From Anaerotignum faecicola (GTDB lineage: Bacteria; Bacillota; Clostridia; Lachnospirales; Anaerotignaceae): a stretch of DNA of 64,000 nt. How positions within the stretch are numbered: position 1 is the first letter of the stretch; every line of letters starts with the position of its first letter. Shown here piece after piece: positions 56,279-64,000 of this stretch. A model generated the notes under the pieces. It was given only the letters and a program-made list of their open reading frames with translations, had not been told where the DNA came from and made no database searches. The DNA is taken from assembly GCF_003865035.1 (NCBI RefSeq), contig NZ_BHVZ01000010.1, positions 1 through 64,000 on the forward strand, read 5' to 3'. Position numbers and translations under genes: made by a program.

Positions 56279-57359
56279 TTTCAAAATCTCCTTTCCCTAA
56301 ATCATCTAATTTTTCTGCCATCTCAATCTGCTTTGACGGAAAGAGGTGTGCGTACTGATAAGTAATATCAATACTTTCGTGACCAACTCGGTCAGCAATC
56401 GCCACCGCAGAAAAGCCCATATCAATCAAGAGTGAAATGTGGCTGTGACGGAGATCGTGAATGCGGATACGCTTCACGCCTGCCGCCTTTGCCCCTCTGT
56501 CCATCTCGTGATGAAGATAGCTTTTCGTCACCGTAAAGATACGGTCTTTCTTCTTCAATCCGTAAAGCATACCGAGATATTCTTTCATTTCCTCACACAG
56601 AAACTTCGGCATTTTAATCGTGCGGTTGCTCTTTTTCGTTTTCGGAGAAGTAATCACATCCTGCCCTTTCAAACGCTGATAGGATTTATTGATTGTGACT
56701 GTTTCCTTATCAAAGTTGAAATCTGCCGGAGTCAAAGCTAACAGCTCGCCCTCTCGGATACCGCACCAGTAAAGCATTTCAAACGCATAAAAGGAAACAG
56801 GCTTGTCCATCATCTCAAAAGAGAATTTCTTGTATTCTTCCTTTGTCCAGAACAGCATTTCCTTGTGTTCCTCACGTCCCATATTTCCCACCTTTGCCGC
56901 AGGATTGGAACGCAGTTCATAGTAGCGGACAGCGTGATTGAAAATGGCGGACAACTGATTGTGCAGCGTTTTCAGATACGTCTGTGAATAAGGCTTTTTC
57001 TTCTCATCACGATAGGCAAGCATTTCATTCTGCCAAGTAATAATCTCCTTTGTGGAAATCTCGCTGATTTTCAGTTTCCCGAAATACGGAAGTATCTTTG
57101 TGCGTATGATATGCTCTTTGGTAAGCCACGTGTTTTCCTTCAAACGGTTCTTCACATCATTGATATAAAGCTCCGTAAAGGCTTCAAAACTCATATCAAG
57201 GTCTGAAGAAGTCTGCAATTTGAACATTCTTTCCCATTCCTGTGCTTCTCGTTTGGTAGCAAAGCCACGCTTGCATTTCTGCTTGCGTTCCCCTTTCCAG
57301 TTCACATACCTTGCCATCACATACCAAGTACCGTTATCTTCATTCTTAAATACCGGCAT
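56268..57359 (-). CDS. Tyrosine site-specific integrase
   Basis: 363-aa recombinase that inserts and excises the element. N-terminal AP2-like arm-binding domain (GTWYVMARYVNWKGERK), SAM-like core-binding domain (about 60-160), catalytic domain with Arg in CGIREGELL, HDLRHSH (His-Arg), VGHES and nucleophile Tyr in DITYQYAHL (about residue 338). It probably recognises the guaA 3' end. The start follows the excisionase stop directly. Confidence 0.93.
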   Translation of the reverse strand: MPVFKNEDNGTWYVMARYVNWKGERKQKCKRGFATKREAQEWERMFKLQTSSDLDMSFEAFTELYINDVKNRLKENTWLTKEHIIRTKILPYFGKLKISEISTKEIITWQNEMLAYRDEKKKPYSQTYLKTLHNQLSAIFNHAVRYYELRSNPAAKVGNMGREEHKEMLFWTKEEYKKFSFEMMDKPVSFYAFEMLYWCGIREGELLALTPADFNFDKETVTINKSYQRLKGQDVITSPKTKKSNRTIKMPKFLCEEMKEYLGMLYGLKKKDRIFTVTKSYLHHEMDRGAKAAGVKRIRIHDLRHSHISLLIDMGFSAVAIADRVGHESIDITYQYAHLFPSKQIEMAEKLDDLGKGDFENVS

Positions 57360-57548
57360 TTACATTTCCCCCTTTCCTGCTCCGTAGAGCCTTTCGTAAA
57401 AATACTGGCGATTTACACGCCCTGCAATCGTAATAAAGCCCTTTGCTTTCAATTCCTCATTTAATTGTCTGATGAGTTTATATGCATAAGGTTTTGATAC
57501 GTTTAGTTCCTGAGCCACATCTTCGGCTCGGATAAATCTGTTTTCCAT
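57360..57548 (-). CDS. Excisionase-like helix-turn-helix protein
   Basis: 62-aa DNA-binding protein (ENRFIRAEDVAQELNVSKPYAYKLIRQLNEELKAKG) with a MerR/Xis-like helix-turn-helix, immediately upstream of and abutting int. Likely the recombination directionality factor. RBS AAAAAGGAT. Confidence 0.82.
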   Translation of the reverse strand: MENRFIRAEDVAQELNVSKPYAYKLIRQLNEELKAKGFITIAGRVNRQYFYERLYGAGKGEM

Positions 57549-57834
57549 ATCCTTTTTCTTCCTTTCTTAAAATAATTTTTTGCTTGCCGCTTTCTCCGTG
57601 TTAAAGTTCCAACAGGCACTCCTGCTTGTCGGCAGGCGCTGTGCTGTCCCAATGCACCGCAGTACATCAGGCGCTCGCTCGTATAGGGGTTCCCGAAAAG
57701 TCGGAGACTTTTGGGGAAGAGGAGGAGCAGTGCAGCGAATGAGCTTTTGTGCTTGCACACAAGCGAACGATACGGAACTTGCTCCGACGAGGTCTTGGCG
57801 GTTTGGCTTTTCGGACGGTCATTCAGTTGTCGCA
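57549..57834. other. GC-rich non-coding leader upstream of excisionase
   Basis: About 285 nt with base use unlike the AT-rich flanks. Short hairpins are visible (cttgtcggcagg area; ttcccgaaaagtcgg/ttttgggga near 57690-57712). Several short antisense and sense ORFs run through it, none with a RBS or coding character. Similar stretches sit beside int/xis in other clostridial elements; may be a regulatory RNA or att-proximal region. Confidence 0.4.
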
Positions 57835-57960
57835 TTAAGCATATTTGTTTAATTCGTAATTTATTTTACTAAACATATTTGCTATTGTCAAGTGGTTGCA
57901 AAGAAAATATTAAACATTTTTGTTTCGGTTTTTCTTGACTTCCACTAAACATTTCTGCTA
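57835..57960. promoter_or_regulatory. Four direct operator repeats before the XRE gene
   Basis: Related 14-16-bp repeats TAAACATWTYTGYT start at 57835, 57869, 57911 and 57946. The last overlaps the XRE promoter, so the repressor probably binds here and controls both itself and the leftward xis-int genes. Confidence 0.6.
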
Positions 57961-57964
57961 TACT
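57935..57964 (+). promoter_or_regulatory. Promoter of the XRE regulator
   Basis: -35 TTGACT (57935-57940), 18-bp spacer, -10 TATACT (57959-57964). Confidence 0.7.
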
Positions 57965-57996
57965 TATTTCACTAAATATAAAAGGAGCGTATCATT

Positions 57997-58527
57997 ATGG
58001 CTATCAGCGAAAGAATACATTTTTTCAGACTAATGCGTGGTATGACACAAAAGTATCTCGGTACAGCAATCGGTTTTCCAGAAAAGAGTGCTGATGTGCG
58101 TTTGGCACAGTACGAAACTGGTACACGCAAACCGAAAGCAGACCTTACAAATGCATTGGCACAGGTGCTTGATGTTTCTCCACAGGCTCTTGATGTTCCT
58201 GACATAGACAGCTATATCGGTCTTATGCACACTCTGTTTACCCTTGAAGATATTTACGGTCTTACTGTCAGTGAAGCAGACGGAGAGGTATGCTTAAAGG
58301 TCAACAAGGACAAAGGCAGAGAAGCATATGAACTCCTCAAAATGCTGTATGCTTGGAAAGAACAGGCAGACAAGCTATCTTCCGAAGAAATCAACAGAGA
58401 AGAATACGATAACTGGCGTTACCATTATCCAGAGTTCGACACCACACAGCGTTGGGCAAAAGTTCCATCACAGGAATTAAGTGACGCTCTCGTGGAAGCA
58501 TTCAAAGACCACTTGAAAGATAAATAA
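57997..58527 (+). CDS. XRE-family helix-turn-helix regulator
   Basis: 176-aa protein with an N-terminal Cro/CI-type HTH (MTQKYLGTAIGFPEKSADVRLAQYETGTRKP, residues about 15-50) and a C-terminal acidic domain of unknown role. Divergent from the integration genes, as for an element repressor. RBS AAGGAG, ATG 57997. Confidence 0.9.
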   Translation: MAISERIHFFRLMRGMTQKYLGTAIGFPEKSADVRLAQYETGTRKPKADLTNALAQVLDVSPQALDVPDIDSYIGLMHTLFTLEDIYGLTVSEADGEVCLKVNKDKGREAYELLKMLYAWKEQADKLSSEEINREEYDNWRYHYPEFDTTQRWAKVPSQELSDALVEAFKDHLKDK

Positions 58528-58583
58528 GCACCTACAGGACCTGCCACTGGCAGCTCCCTACAGATGCTTTGGCAACGACAAAA

Positions 58584-58622
58584 AAGCCCTTAACTATGGT
58601 TATTAACCACAGCTAAGGGCTT
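58584..58622. terminator. Strong hairpin terminator at the right end of the element
   Basis: Nearly perfect 17-bp stem aagccctta-ctatggt / accacag-taagggctt. Leftward it is followed by tttttt, so it stops guaA read-through into the element; rightward the T-run is weak but it may also end the XRE transcript. Confidence 0.85.
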
Positions 58623-58819
58623 AGTTTATAATATGGAATTTGTTCAGAGCCAAGCTCCGAACTTTAGTCTGCAAGCCACCTGTTAATTGTTCCGTTACCC
58701 ATAAACCACTGGATAACAAGAATAATGGCACTTGCTATGACTGTTATCAATTTGTTATCAAAAGACTAATCGAAATCGCTGAAACCCGCATAAACACTGG
58801 CTTTTTTAAGCAACTCGAT
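58623..58819. other. Right end of mobile element with subterminal repeats
   Basis: No gene. tgttatcaatttgttatc (58742-58759) is 17/18 identical to 50202-50219 at the left end; ggataacaa lies at 58711. These are probable arm-type binding sites for Int/Xis. The guaA stop codon at 58820-58822 marks attR. Confidence 0.55.
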
Positions 58820-60109
58820 TTATTCAAACTCAATCGTACCGGTGGGCTTGGGTGTCAAATCGAACAGCACGCGATTTATGCCCTTAACCTCATGTGTGAT
58901 ACGGTCGGTGATATGCTGCAGCAGCTCAAAGGGTACATTTTCTACGGTTGCGGTCATAGCATCGATTGTATTTACGGCACGGATGATGGCGCACCATTCA
59001 TCCACGCGCTTATTATCCTTCACGCCAACGGATTTCAAATCGGGGATAGCGGTGAAATACTGCCAAACCTTGCCCTCCAGACCGTTCTTTGCAAATTCCT
59101 CACGCAGGATGGCATCGGATTCGCGCACAGCCTCCAATCTGTCTCTTGTGATGGCACCCAGACAGCGCACGCCCAGACCGGGACCGGGGAAGGGCTGTCT
59201 GTAAACCATGCTGTCGGGCAGACCCAGAGCCTTGCCGCAGGCACGCACCTCGTCCTTAAACAGCATTTTCAGAGGCTCTACCAGTGCAAAATCCAAATCC
59301 TCAGGCAGACCGCCGACGTTATGGTGAGATTTGATTACCTTTACGGTTTTTGTGCCGGATTCGATGATATCGGGGTAAATCGTTCCCTGACCGAGGAATT
59401 CAATGCCTTCCAGCTTTCTTGCTTCCTCCTCGAATACGCGAATAAATTCCGCGCCGATGATTTTACGCTTCTGTTCGGGGTCGGCAACGCCTGCCAGCTT
59501 ATCCAGGAAGCGGTCAACGGCATCTACATAAATCAGGTTTGCATCCATTTCATCGCGGAACACCTGAACCACCTGTTCGGGCTCGCCCTTGCGCAGCAGA
59601 CCGTGGTTTACATGCACGCAGGTCAGCTGCTTGCCGATGGCACGAATCAAAAGCGCCGCAACAACAGAGGAATCCACGCCGCCGGAGAGCGCCAGCAGAA
59701 CCTTTTTATCGCCAACCTGACGCTTGATGAGTTCAATCTGGTCGGCAATGAAGTTTTCCATGTTCCAGTTGGCTTCTGCCTTGCAGGTATCGAATACGAA
59801 ATGCTTCAGAACTGTTTCTCTTTCTGCATCATCCGCAGGGAAAGCCGCGCCGCCTTTATGGTCTGCCTTTAAAATAGGAAGGCCTGCGTTGTAAACCGCC
59901 TCGGATGCATCAATTTCCACGCCATCCACCACGCGGTTCACGCCGCCGTTTAAGATAATCCCCTTTACGCCGGGCAGCTTTGCCAGCTCCTCTGCGGTAA
60001 TATCGTGGGGATGAATTTCCGTATAAACTCCTAATGCACGAATCTCGCGGGCAATCTTGGGATTTTCCTCACTGCCCAGATCCAGAATCAAAATCATGTC
60101 CTGCTTCAT
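58820..60109 (-). CDS. guaA: GMP synthase with degenerate glutaminase domain
   Basis: Converts XMP to GMP with ATP and an amino donor. The C-terminal two domains are complete: PP-loop LSGGVDSSVVAALL (residues 140-154), GGLPEDLDFALVEPLKMLFKDEVR, RQPFPGPGLGVRCLG, dimerisation tail ending TPKPTGTIEFE. The N-terminal class I amidotransferase domain is only about 110 residues instead of about 190. After ILNGGVNRV the GICYGMQ nucleophile region is absent, and the usual FHPE triad segment reads AAFPADDAE. So this 429-aa protein probably uses free ammonia or a separate glutaminase. TAGGAGG RBS; the upstream reading frame is closed. The gene's 3' end is the attachment site of the mobile element. Confidence 0.93.
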   Translation of the reverse strand: MKQDMILILDLGSEENPKIAREIRALGVYTEIHPHDITAEELAKLPGVKGIILNGGVNRVVDGVEIDASEAVYNAGLPILKADHKGGAAFPADDAERETVLKHFVFDTCKAEANWNMENFIADQIELIKRQVGDKKVLLALSGGVDSSVVAALLIRAIGKQLTCVHVNHGLLRKGEPEQVVQVFRDEMDANLIYVDAVDRFLDKLAGVADPEQKRKIIGAEFIRVFEEEARKLEGIEFLGQGTIYPDIIESGTKTVKVIKSHHNVGGLPEDLDFALVEPLKMLFKDEVRACGKALGLPDSMVYRQPFPGPGLGVRCLGAITRDRLEAVRESDAILREEFAKNGLEGKVWQYFTAIPDLKSVGVKDNKRVDEWCAIIRAVNTIDAMTATVENVPFELLQHITDRITHEVKGINRVLFDLTPKPTGTIEFE

Positions 60110-60224
60110 AAGTACCTCCTAATGCTGATAACCATGTAACTGTTCTGTATGATATTTACTATGATATTTTATTGTACCATAGCGAAGGGAATCGGAAAAC
60201 AGAAAATCGATATTTTCCGAAAAA

Positions 60225-61154
60225 TTATTTTGCTGCCTTCACCGCGCGGATAATTGCCTGCTCCGCTACCCTTGCGGCAAGGATACCGACCGTATCTACG
60301 GGGTTTTCGGGGAATTCCAGCTCGCCTGTGGAAAGGCAGAAAATCGTATCTCCGTCAAGGGAGGTATGAATCGGGCGGATGCAGCGTGCCAGTCCGTCAT
60401 GCGCCATGCCTGCCACCTTTGTTGCCTGTGCCTTTGTCAGCTTCACATTGGTTGCGACTACGCCGATGGTGGTGTTTTTGCCGCTGATGGAAAAATTGGA
60501 TGCCATCTGCAAAAAGCCCTCCTCTGTAGAGGTAAAGCTGCCGTCATCTGCCCTTGTGCCTGCGATGATGCTGCCGTTTTCGTAAACATCCCCGATGGCA
60601 TTGACCGCAATCAGCGCTGCCACGTGAATCCCGTTTGGCGTTTCCTCGCTCCATGAGCCGATGCCGCTGTTTGTGCAATGCGCCATGCCGCGCAGCTTGC
60701 CGACCGTTGCGCCGCAGCCTGCGCCGTAATCACCTTCCAGAAGGACAGAATCGGAGGCGTTTTCGCATGCCTGCATGCCCATTTCCTTATCGGGGCGAAC
60801 GAAGGCATCCCCATATTCCAAATCAAACAGCACCGCAGAGGGGACGATGGGTACGCTTGTTACGCCGACATCAAAGCCGATGCCCCTTTTTTCAAGCCAG
60901 TTCATGACACCGCTTGCCGCCTCCAAGCCGAAGGCAGAGCCGCCCGAAAGCACAACGGCATGCACCTTCTCCACGGTATTGATGGGGTTTAAAAGGTCGG
61001 TTTCTCTCGTGCCGGGGCCTGCGCCGCGCACATCCACGCCACAAATCGCGCCGGTCTCTGCAAGCACAACGCTTACACCTGTTTTCGCAGTCGGATTTTC
61101 CGCCTGTCCCACCCTTATGCCCTTTATATCAAGGATATTTCTTTTTAATTCCAT
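60225..61154 (-). CDS. P1 family peptidase (DmpA-like aminopeptidase)
   Basis: 309-aa Ntn-type hydrolase expected to cut itself into two chains. Features: VVLSGGSAFGLEAASGVMNWLEKRG, GDYGAGCGATVGKLRG, and the self-cleavage site GKNTTIGVVATN, where the Thr of N-TTIGV would be the new N-terminal nucleophile (about residue 237). Relatives are L-aminopeptidase/D-esterases. Start ATG 61154, 8 nt after AAGGAG; the longer frame antisense to murA is a shadow. Confidence 0.9.
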   Translation of the reverse strand: MELKRNILDIKGIRVGQAENPTAKTGVSVVLAETGAICGVDVRGAGPGTRETDLLNPINTVEKVHAVVLSGGSAFGLEAASGVMNWLEKRGIGFDVGVTSVPIVPSAVLFDLEYGDAFVRPDKEMGMQACENASDSVLLEGDYGAGCGATVGKLRGMAHCTNSGIGSWSEETPNGIHVAALIAVNAIGDVYENGSIIAGTRADDGSFTSTEEGFLQMASNFSISGKNTTIGVVATNVKLTKAQATKVAGMAHDGLARCIRPIHTSLDGDTIFCLSTGELEFPENPVDTVGILAARVAEQAIIRAVKAAK

Positions 61155-61293
61155 CTGAAGCACTCCTTTTTGTCCAAAAGTATCGTTTCCTCTTGATTTT
61201 AGCTGTTTTTCTCTTTTTTGTAAATATAAAACACGCACCGAATGGGCTCTCTGCCGATAGCATGAAGGTAAAGGAATTTTTGGAGGGAACGCC

Positions 61294-62556
61294 ATGGGGA
61301 CATATCTGGTGCGGGGCGGGAAGCGGATAGAGGGAGAATTTGCGGTGCGGGGGAGCAAGAATGCCGCTTTGCCCATTCTGGCGGCGTGCGTGCTTGCGGC
61401 GGATGAGGTGGTTCTGGAAAATCTGCCGCAGATTCGGGATGTATCGCAGACGCTGGAAATTCTGCGGGAGCTTGGCTGCTCTGTTACGCTGACGGGGCGG
61501 ACGGCGGTGATAGACAGCCGCGAGATGCAGGTGACCGCGCTTTGCGGCGAAACGGTGCGGAAAATGCGTTCCTCCATCCTCTTTCTGGGGGCAATGCTTG
61601 GCAGAAGCGGTGCGGGCAGGATTGCGTATCCCGGTGGCTGTGCGATTGGCAAACGCCCGATAGATTTGCACCTTGCCGCCTTTCGCAGGATGGGCGTTTC
61701 CATTGCGGAGGAAAACGAGATTCTTGATTGCAGGGCGGAACGGCTACAGGGGTGTCGGATTGATTTGCCGTTTCCGAGCGTAGGCGCAACGGAAAACATT
61801 CTGCTTCTGGCGGTGTGTGCGGAGGGGGTAACGGTGCTGCATAACGCCGCGAGAGAGCCGGAGATTGTAGCTCTGGTGCGGTTTCTGCGTGCCATGGGGG
61901 CGGAAATTTACGGCGAGGGAACGGGCAGCCTTCTGATTGAGGGGGTGAAGCGGCTGCATGGGGCGGTTTTCACGATTCCTGCCGACCGTATCGAGGGCGG
62001 TACGTTTCTCTGTGCCGCCGCCATGACAGGGGGAGAGCTATGCTTGAAGGGACTGGAGCGAGAGCAGCTTGGCGCGGTTTCGGAAGCCCTGCGGATGACG
62101 GGCTGTCGGCTTTTCTGGGAGGAGGGAGGTCTCCTGTGGATGCGTCCGCCAAGGCGGCTGCTGTCGGATTTTTCGATTATAACGGGGCCGTTTCCTGCCT
62201 TCCCGACGGATATGCAGCCTTTGCTGATGGCTTTATTGACATTGGCGAAAGGACATTGTATGATTAGTGAAACAGTGTTTGAAGCCCGTTTTTCGCAGGC
62301 AGAGGGGCTTTGCCGCATGGGAGCCGATATCCGCATTGCGGGGAGAAGGGCTTCGGTTTTCGGCGTGGAGCGGCTCTTTGGTGCGGAGGTTTTTGCCAAG
62401 GATTTGCGCTGTGGGGCGGCGCTTTTGTGCGCGGCACTTGCGGCGGAGGGCGAAAGCCTTGTGCATGGCGCGGAATTTGTGGAGCGTGGCTATGAAAAAA
62501 TAGAGACTGCGCTTTCGCTTTTGGGCGGCGAGATTCGTCTGACAGAGCAGGGCTGA
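61294..62556 (+). CDS. murA: UDP-N-acetylglucosamine 1-carboxyvinyltransferase
   Basis: 420-aa enzyme for the first committed step of peptidoglycan synthesis (PEP transfer to UDP-GlcNAc). VRGSKNAALPILAACVL start motif; catalytic Cys in YPGGCAIGKRPIDLH (about residue 115), the fosfomycin target; AREPEIVALVRFLRAMGA; FPTDMQPLLMALL. Start ATG 61294 after GGAGGG. First of a murA-ftsQ-ftsZ division/wall cluster. Confidence 0.95.
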   Translation: MGTYLVRGGKRIEGEFAVRGSKNAALPILAACVLAADEVVLENLPQIRDVSQTLEILRELGCSVTLTGRTAVIDSREMQVTALCGETVRKMRSSILFLGAMLGRSGAGRIAYPGGCAIGKRPIDLHLAAFRRMGVSIAEENEILDCRAERLQGCRIDLPFPSVGATENILLLAVCAEGVTVLHNAAREPEIVALVRFLRAMGAEIYGEGTGSLLIEGVKRLHGAVFTIPADRIEGGTFLCAAAMTGGELCLKGLEREQLGAVSEALRMTGCRLFWEEGGLLWMRPPRRLLSDFSIITGPFPAFPTDMQPLLMALLTLAKGHCMISETVFEARFSQAEGLCRMGADIRIAGRRASVFGVERLFGAEVFAKDLRCGAALLCAALAAEGESLVHGAEFVERGYEKIETALSLLGGEIRLTEQG

Positions 62557-62576
62557 TAGAACAGAAAGGATACGAT

Positions 62577-63395
62577 ATGTTTCATCGGAAGAACAAACAA
62601 CAGAAAAAACCACAGGAAATGCTTGATATTGACCTGATGGAGGAAATCGGCTACTATCAGAAAAAGCCGCAGAAAAAGGGGCTTGACCAGAAAATCGTGA
62701 TTGCGCTGGTGCTTGTGGTGGTTGTGGCTGCATGCGTGCTGTTTTCGCCACTGTTTTCGGTGAAAAAGATAGAGGTGAATGGCGCAAGCCAGTTTACGAC
62801 ATCTGCGCTTTGCGAAAAAATCGGTCTTTCCAAGGGGGATAATCTGCTTCTGTTCAGCAAAGGCAGAGCGGAAAAAACGCTTGAGAAAAGCCCGTATATC
62901 GCCTCTGCGAAGCTTTCCGCCAAGCTGCCCCATACCATGAGGATAACGATAAAGGAAAGAAAGGCGAGAGGGTATGTGCCCTATATGGGGTCGTACCTCT
63001 ACATAGACGAGGAAGGGCGTGTGCTTGAGGTGGCGGGCAGCTGTAGGGATGCACTGCCGCTGGTCAAGGGACTGAAATTTGACAGCTTTACGGAGGGGGA
63101 AATCCTTCCCGTGCAGAATACGGATGCGCTTGCGGTGATTCTGGAAATTTCGCAGCTGATGGAAAAATATGAGCTTCTGGATGAGGTTGTGGAAATTGAT
63201 GTTTCCAAGCCGAAGGATATTTATGCCTATGTGAATCAGGTGCAGATTCATCTGGGGAATATGACGAACGGTGATATGAAAATTCAGTATATGCAGCAGA
63301 TTGTAAAAAAGATTCCCAAGGAGGACAGAGGGATTTTAGACCTCAGCGGATTGGACAACCCCAAGGCGAATGTTACCTTCCAATACCTGACCTGA
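62577..63395 (+). CDS. ftsQ: Cell division protein FtsQ/DivIB
   Basis: 272-aa bitopic divisome protein. Charged cytoplasmic N-terminus, a transmembrane helix (about residues 41-60, VIALVLVVVVAACVLFSPLF), then the POTRA domain (VKKIEVNGASQFTTSALCEKIGLSKGDNLLLF) and beta domain. RBS AGAAAGG; 20 nt after murA. Confidence 0.92.
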   Translation: MFHRKNKQQKKPQEMLDIDLMEEIGYYQKKPQKKGLDQKIVIALVLVVVVAACVLFSPLFSVKKIEVNGASQFTTSALCEKIGLSKGDNLLLFSKGRAEKTLEKSPYIASAKLSAKLPHTMRITIKERKARGYVPYMGSYLYIDEEGRVLEVAGSCRDALPLVKGLKFDSFTEGEILPVQNTDALAVILEISQLMEKYELLDEVVEIDVSKPKDIYAYVNQVQIHLGNMTNGDMKIQYMQQIVKKIPKEDRGILDLSGLDNPKANVTFQYLT

Positions 63396-63456
63396 TGGGA
63401 CGGAGAAAAAAGAAAACGGCACTGAAATATTTTTTGCTGAATTTGTTATTTTCTGC

Positions 63457-63588
63457 TTGAATAAAAAGAGAAAAGATACTATGATAGAATATAACTGACA
63501 AAAACGGAAAAAGGCGTTTAAAAAAAAGCAAAAATTCGCAGGAAAACTTGTTTTTGCTATGGCAATCGGCTTTTCTTTCGTGTATAAT
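63457..63588 (+). promoter_or_regulatory. Tandem promoters of ftsZ
   Basis: P1: -35 TTGAAT (63457-63462), 17 bp, -10 TATGAT (63480-63485). P2: TGGCAA (63560-63565), 17 bp, perfect TATAAT (63583-63588). Both sit between ftsQ and ftsZ, giving ftsZ its own expression. Confidence 0.6.
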
Positions 63589-63632
63589 ATAAGTTGATAA
63601 ATTTTCAGAACAACCTAGGAGGAGATTATAGC

Positions 63633-64000
63633 ATGCTCGAATTAGATATCCCTATGAGTAATATGGCGCAGATTAAAGTAATCGGTGTTGGCGGCGGCGG
63701 CAACAACGCAGTAGATAGAATGATTGAAGACGGCTTGGATGGGGTGGAATTCATTTCCATCAATACAGACGGACAGGCTCTGTCTAAATCCAAATCCGCA
63801 ACGAAAATCCAGATTGGCGAAAAGCTGACAAAGGGTTTGGGCGCAGGCGGCAACCCTGAAATCGGTCAGCGCTCCGTGGATGAAACACAGGATGATATCG
63901 CGCAGGCACTGCGTGGTTCCGATATGGTGTTCATTACCGCAGGCATGGGCGGCGGCACAGGCACAGGTGCGGCTCCCCGCATTGCGTCCATTTCCAAGGA
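63633..64000 (+). CDS. ftsZ: Cell division protein FtsZ, 3' end outside window
   Basis: Tubulin-like GTPase that forms the Z ring. The first 122 residues are present: [18 protein letters not shown] (nucleotide-binding), [11 protein letters not shown], and the start of the tubulin signature ([12 protein letters not shown]). ATG 63633 after AGGAGGAG. Confidence 0.97.
   Translation, partial: MLELDIPMSNMAQIKVIGVGGGGNNAVDRMIEDGLDGVEFISINTDGQALSKSKSATKIQIGEKLTKGLGAGGNPEIGQRSVDETQDDIAQALRGSDMVFITAGMGGGTGTGAAPRIASISK

Larger units (their letters stand above)
50090..58825. mobile_element. Integrative and mobilizable element at the guaA 3' end
   Basis: About 8.7 kb between the guaA stop (58820) and a second guaA-like 3' end at 50090-50104. 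Contents from right to left: XRE repressor, excisionase-like protein, tyrosine integrase, MobC-like protein, RepA-like ATPase, MobV relaxase, TnpV, ABC-F protein with attenuator, lincosamide-nucleotidyltransferase-like protein. Both ends carry the same subterminal repeat (50202-50219, 58742-58759). No type IV secretion genes, so it is mobilizable and not self-transmissible. Boundaries are inferred. Confidence 0.8.

Noticed and set aside
57503..57835. 110-codon leftward ORF overlapping the excisionase gene
   Set aside because: No RBS, Cys/Arg/Ser-rich composition, and it overlaps the better supported excisionase in another frame. Treated as read-through of the GC-rich non-coding stretch.
59700..60110. 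Frameshift or assembly error as the cause of the short GuaA N-terminus
   Set aside because: No frame in this region encodes the missing GICYGMQ-type segment, and the deletion joins cleanly in frame, so the loss looks real.
60110..60224. Guanine riboswitch before guaA
   Set aside because: The upstream region is too short and lacks the conserved purine-aptamer core; only a weak promoter (TACAAT) is visible.
60225..61895. 556-codon ORF including the P1 peptidase
   Set aside because: The N-terminal 247 codons are antisense to murA and low-complexity; the true start with RBS is at 61154.

Overview
The window reads as a chromosome segment of a spore-forming, anaerobic, low-to-mid GC Firmicute (class Clostridia, most like Lachnospirales or an Anaerotignum-like genus; the genus is inference). 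The evidence is a complete spoIIIAA-AH operon, spoIIGA-sigE-sigG, strong AGGAGG-type ribosome binding sites, a Re-type citrate synthase instead of the usual Si-type, and the clostridial gene order Asp23-nusB-xseA-xseB-ispA-dxs-tlyA-nadK-argR-recN.

Layout. 1-2.9 kb: 3' part of a 23S rRNA gene, 5S rRNA and terminator. 3-6.8 kb: leftward operon (FAD dehydrogenase, ABC-F ATPase, HAD phosphatase). 7-10.3 kb: Old Yellow Enzyme-type reductase and alanine racemase. 10.4-14.8 kb: leftward operon Re-citrate synthase, aconitase, NAD-isocitrate dehydrogenase, the oxidative branch from acetyl-CoA and oxaloacetate to 2-oxoglutarate. 15.2-20.8 kb: esterase plus ATP-grasp pair, MATE exporter, LTA-synthase-like sulfatase. 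21-26.8 kb: topoisomerase IV B and A subunits and a secreted SLH-CAP protein. 26.9-28.1 kb: GDSL hydrolase and LytTR regulator. 28.3-33 kb: spoIIIA operon. 33.1-42.1 kb: housekeeping operon from Asp23 to recN. 42.1-42.4 kb: a small, highly folded element that appears to have inserted into the recN terminator. 42.5-45.2 kb: spoIIGA-sigE-sigG. 45.3-50 kb: isochorismatase-like hydrolase, DUF5662 protein, mnmA, iron alcohol dehydrogenase, DUF4300 lipoprotein. About 50.09-58.82 kb: an integrative and mobilizable element lodged at the 3' end of guaA. 58.8-60.1 kb: guaA. 60.2-64 kb: P1 peptidase, then murA, ftsQ and the start of ftsZ.

The mobile element carries a tyrosine integrase, an excisionase-like protein, an XRE repressor with repeated operators, a MobV relaxase with an oriT-like inverted repeat upstream, a MobC-like protein, a RepA-like helicase and TnpV. 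Its cargo is a lincosamide-nucleotidyltransferase-like gene and an ABC-F ribosome-protection-like gene preceded by a leader ORF and attenuator. Both predicted activities point to lincosamide-class drugs. The 23S gene in the same window has the unmutated, drug-binding A2058/A2059 equivalents.

Most unusual signals: (1) the approximately 190-bp multi-hairpin element flanked by direct repeats inside the recN terminator; (2) a GMP synthase lacking about 80 residues of the glutaminase domain, including the catalytic Cys and His-Glu; (3) a SpoIIIAF of only 83 residues that lacks the ring-building domain; (4) the element ends at guaA, where the element side keeps a guaA-like 3' end different from the host's. 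All calls come from reading the sequence; no database search was run.
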